Of a stretch of DNA of 64,000 bases, positions 63,123 to 64,000 are shown piece by piece. How positions within the stretch are numbered: the first letter of the stretch is position 1; every line of letters starts with the position of its first letter. A program made the translations under genes and the position numbers. The notes under the pieces were generated by a model. That model was not told the origin of the DNA, made no database searches, and was given only the letters and a program-made list of their open reading frames with translations. Where the stretch lies: positions 1 to 64,000 of the forward strand of contig NZ_JADKYY010000009.1 of NCBI RefSeq assembly GCF_015354315.1, given 5' to 3'. This stretch comes from Planobacterium oryzisoli (GTDB lineage: Bacteria; Bacteroidota; Bacteroidia; Flavobacteriales; Weeksellaceae).

Positions 63123-64000
63123 ATGTTTAAAAAAATATTAATCGCCAATAGAGGAGAAATTGCCATGCGTATACTACGCACCTGTAAAGAAATGGGAATC
63201 AAGACGGTCGCCGTATATTCTACTGCCGATAAAGACAGTCTTCATGTTCGTTTTGCAGATGAAGCAGTTTGCATCGGACCAGCTATGAGTAAAGACTCGT
63301 ATTTGAAGATTCCAAATATCATTTCAGCGGCTGAAATAACCAATGCAGACGCTATTCATCCGGGGTATGGATTTCTTTCAGAAAATTCAAATTTCTCTAG
63401 AATATGTCAAAAGAATGGGATCAAATTTATTGGTGCCACTCCAGAGCAGATAGAAAAGATGGGAGACAAAGCAAACGCTAAAGCTACCATGAAAGCTGCA
63501 GGAGTACCTTGTGTACCAGGCTCTGAGGGGTTAATTGATTCTTACGAGGAAGCGGCAAAAACAGCCGAAGAAATCGGTTATCCAGTGATGATTAAAGCAA
63601 CTGCTGGAGGCGGTGGAAAAGGTATGAGAGCTGTTTGGAAAGCTGAAGAGCTAAAGGAGCATTGGGATTCCGCTATTCAAGAGGCAGTGGCCGCTTTCGG
63701 AAACGGCGGAATGTATATGGAAAAACTCATCGAAGAGCCGCGCCACATAGAAATTCAAATTGCGGGTGACCAGTACGGAAAAGCATGCCATTTATCTGAA
63801 AGGGATTGTTCTGTACAAAGAAGAAATCAGAAGCTGGTTGAAGAAACCCCCTCTCCTTTTATGACGGAAGAATTGCGTGAGCAGATGGGTAATGCTGCAG
63901 TTAAAGCTGCTGAGTACATTGGTTACGAAGGAGTAGGAACGATTGAATTTTTGGTAGATAAGCACCGTAATTTCTATTTCATGGAAATGAATACCAGAAT
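63123..64000 (+). CDS. accC: Acetyl-CoA carboxylase biotin carboxylase (3' end outside the window)
   Basis: The first 292 residues of biotin carboxylase are visible. They begin [18 protein letters not shown]. The ATP-grasp glycine loop is [13 protein letters not shown], and [14 protein letters not shown] and [19 protein letters not shown] follow in order, ending in [10 protein letters not shown]. The catalytic C-terminal portion lies beyond the window. It catalyses ATP-dependent carboxylation of the biotin on AccB and pairs with the accB gene just upstream. Confidence 0.97.
   Translation, partial: MFKKILIANRGEIAMRILRTCKEMGIKTVAVYSTADKDSLHVRFADEAVCIGPAMSKDSYLKIPNIISAAEITNADAIHPGYGFLSENSNFSRICQKNGIKFIGATPEQIEKMGDKANAKATMKAAGVPCVPGSEGLIDSYEEAAKTAEEIGYPVMIKATAGGGGKGMRAVWKAEELKEHWDSAIQEAVAAFGNGGMYMEKLIEEPRHIEIQIAGDQYGKACHLSERDCSVQRRNQKLVEETPSPFMTEELREQMGNAAVKAAEYIGYEGVGTIEFLVDKHRNFYFMEMNTR

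Overview
The window looks like chromosome of a Bacteroidota bacterium, most likely a flavobacterium (Flavobacteriia, Chryseobacterium/Weeksellaceae-like). The DNA is AT-rich. Many intergenic regions carry the Bacteroidota -7 box TAnnTTTG, and Shine-Dalgarno sequences are weak or absent. Lineage-marker genes are present: an IPExxxVDY-family protein between rnc and pyk, a long NusB, DUF2480, DUF3276, DUF6452, ribosomal protein THX, bacillithiol gene bshB1, and an exbB-exbD-exbD-tonB cluster followed by a PstS-like lipoprotein and a TPR protein. No rRNA, CRISPR array, prophage or conjugative element is visible. The only mobile DNA is the start of an IS1182-type transposase at the left edge.

Layout. 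1-1.8 kb: transposase fragment, a small Spy-like secreted protein and a Tyr-rich secreted protein. 1.9-7 kb (minus): DPE2-type 4-alpha-glucanotransferase, then folE-cysS. 7.1-11.3 kb (plus): acpP-fabF-rnc-IPExxxVDY-pyk. 11.4-14.8 kb (minus): hutI-hutG-aldehyde dehydrogenase. 14.9-17.6 kb (plus): ruvB, an MBL hydrolase, coaE. 17.6-29.1 kb (minus): two small envelope proteins, a zinc metalloprotease, rlmD, a thioredoxin-fold lipoprotein without its cysteines, sdhCAB, lpxB. 29.2-34.4 kb: DUF2480, DUF937, THX (minus), aspS, a YidE/AspT-type transporter. 34.6-36.3 kb (minus): nusB-DUF1573-yajC. 36.4-38.5 kb (plus): an ABC exporter and a DUF3276 protein. 38.6-51.1 kb (minus): tRNA-His, bshB1, the exb/ton cluster, leuS, waaA, an NlpC/P60-like protein with its catalytic Cys replaced by Ser, an O-methyltransferase. 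51.2-55.4 kb (plus): tilS, dsbD, an alpha/beta hydrolase. 55.4-64 kb: nrnA (minus), rpmH and ftsE (plus), ribE-histidine kinase-trmN6 (minus), pdxA, yceD-rpmF and accB-accC (plus).

How the genes work together. Most are housekeeping: fatty-acid synthesis (acpP, fabF, accB, accC), translation (cysS, aspS, leuS, tilS, rlmD, trmN6, rpmH, rpmF, THX, tRNA-His), cofactors (folE, coaE, ribE, pdxA), respiration (sdhCAB), lipid A/Kdo assembly (lpxB, waaA), thiol chemistry (bshB1, dsbD) and energised outer-membrane transport (exb/ton). No gene-free stretch exceeds 300 bases; the longest is 256 bases, upstream of exbB. I see no clearly new multigene system. The best leads are the NlpC/P60 Cys-to-Ser change, the cysteine-less thioredoxin lipoprotein, the genes attached to the exb/ton operon, the Tyr-rich secreted protein, and several palindromes and promoter arrangements. 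All functional calls rest on sequence recognition without database searches.
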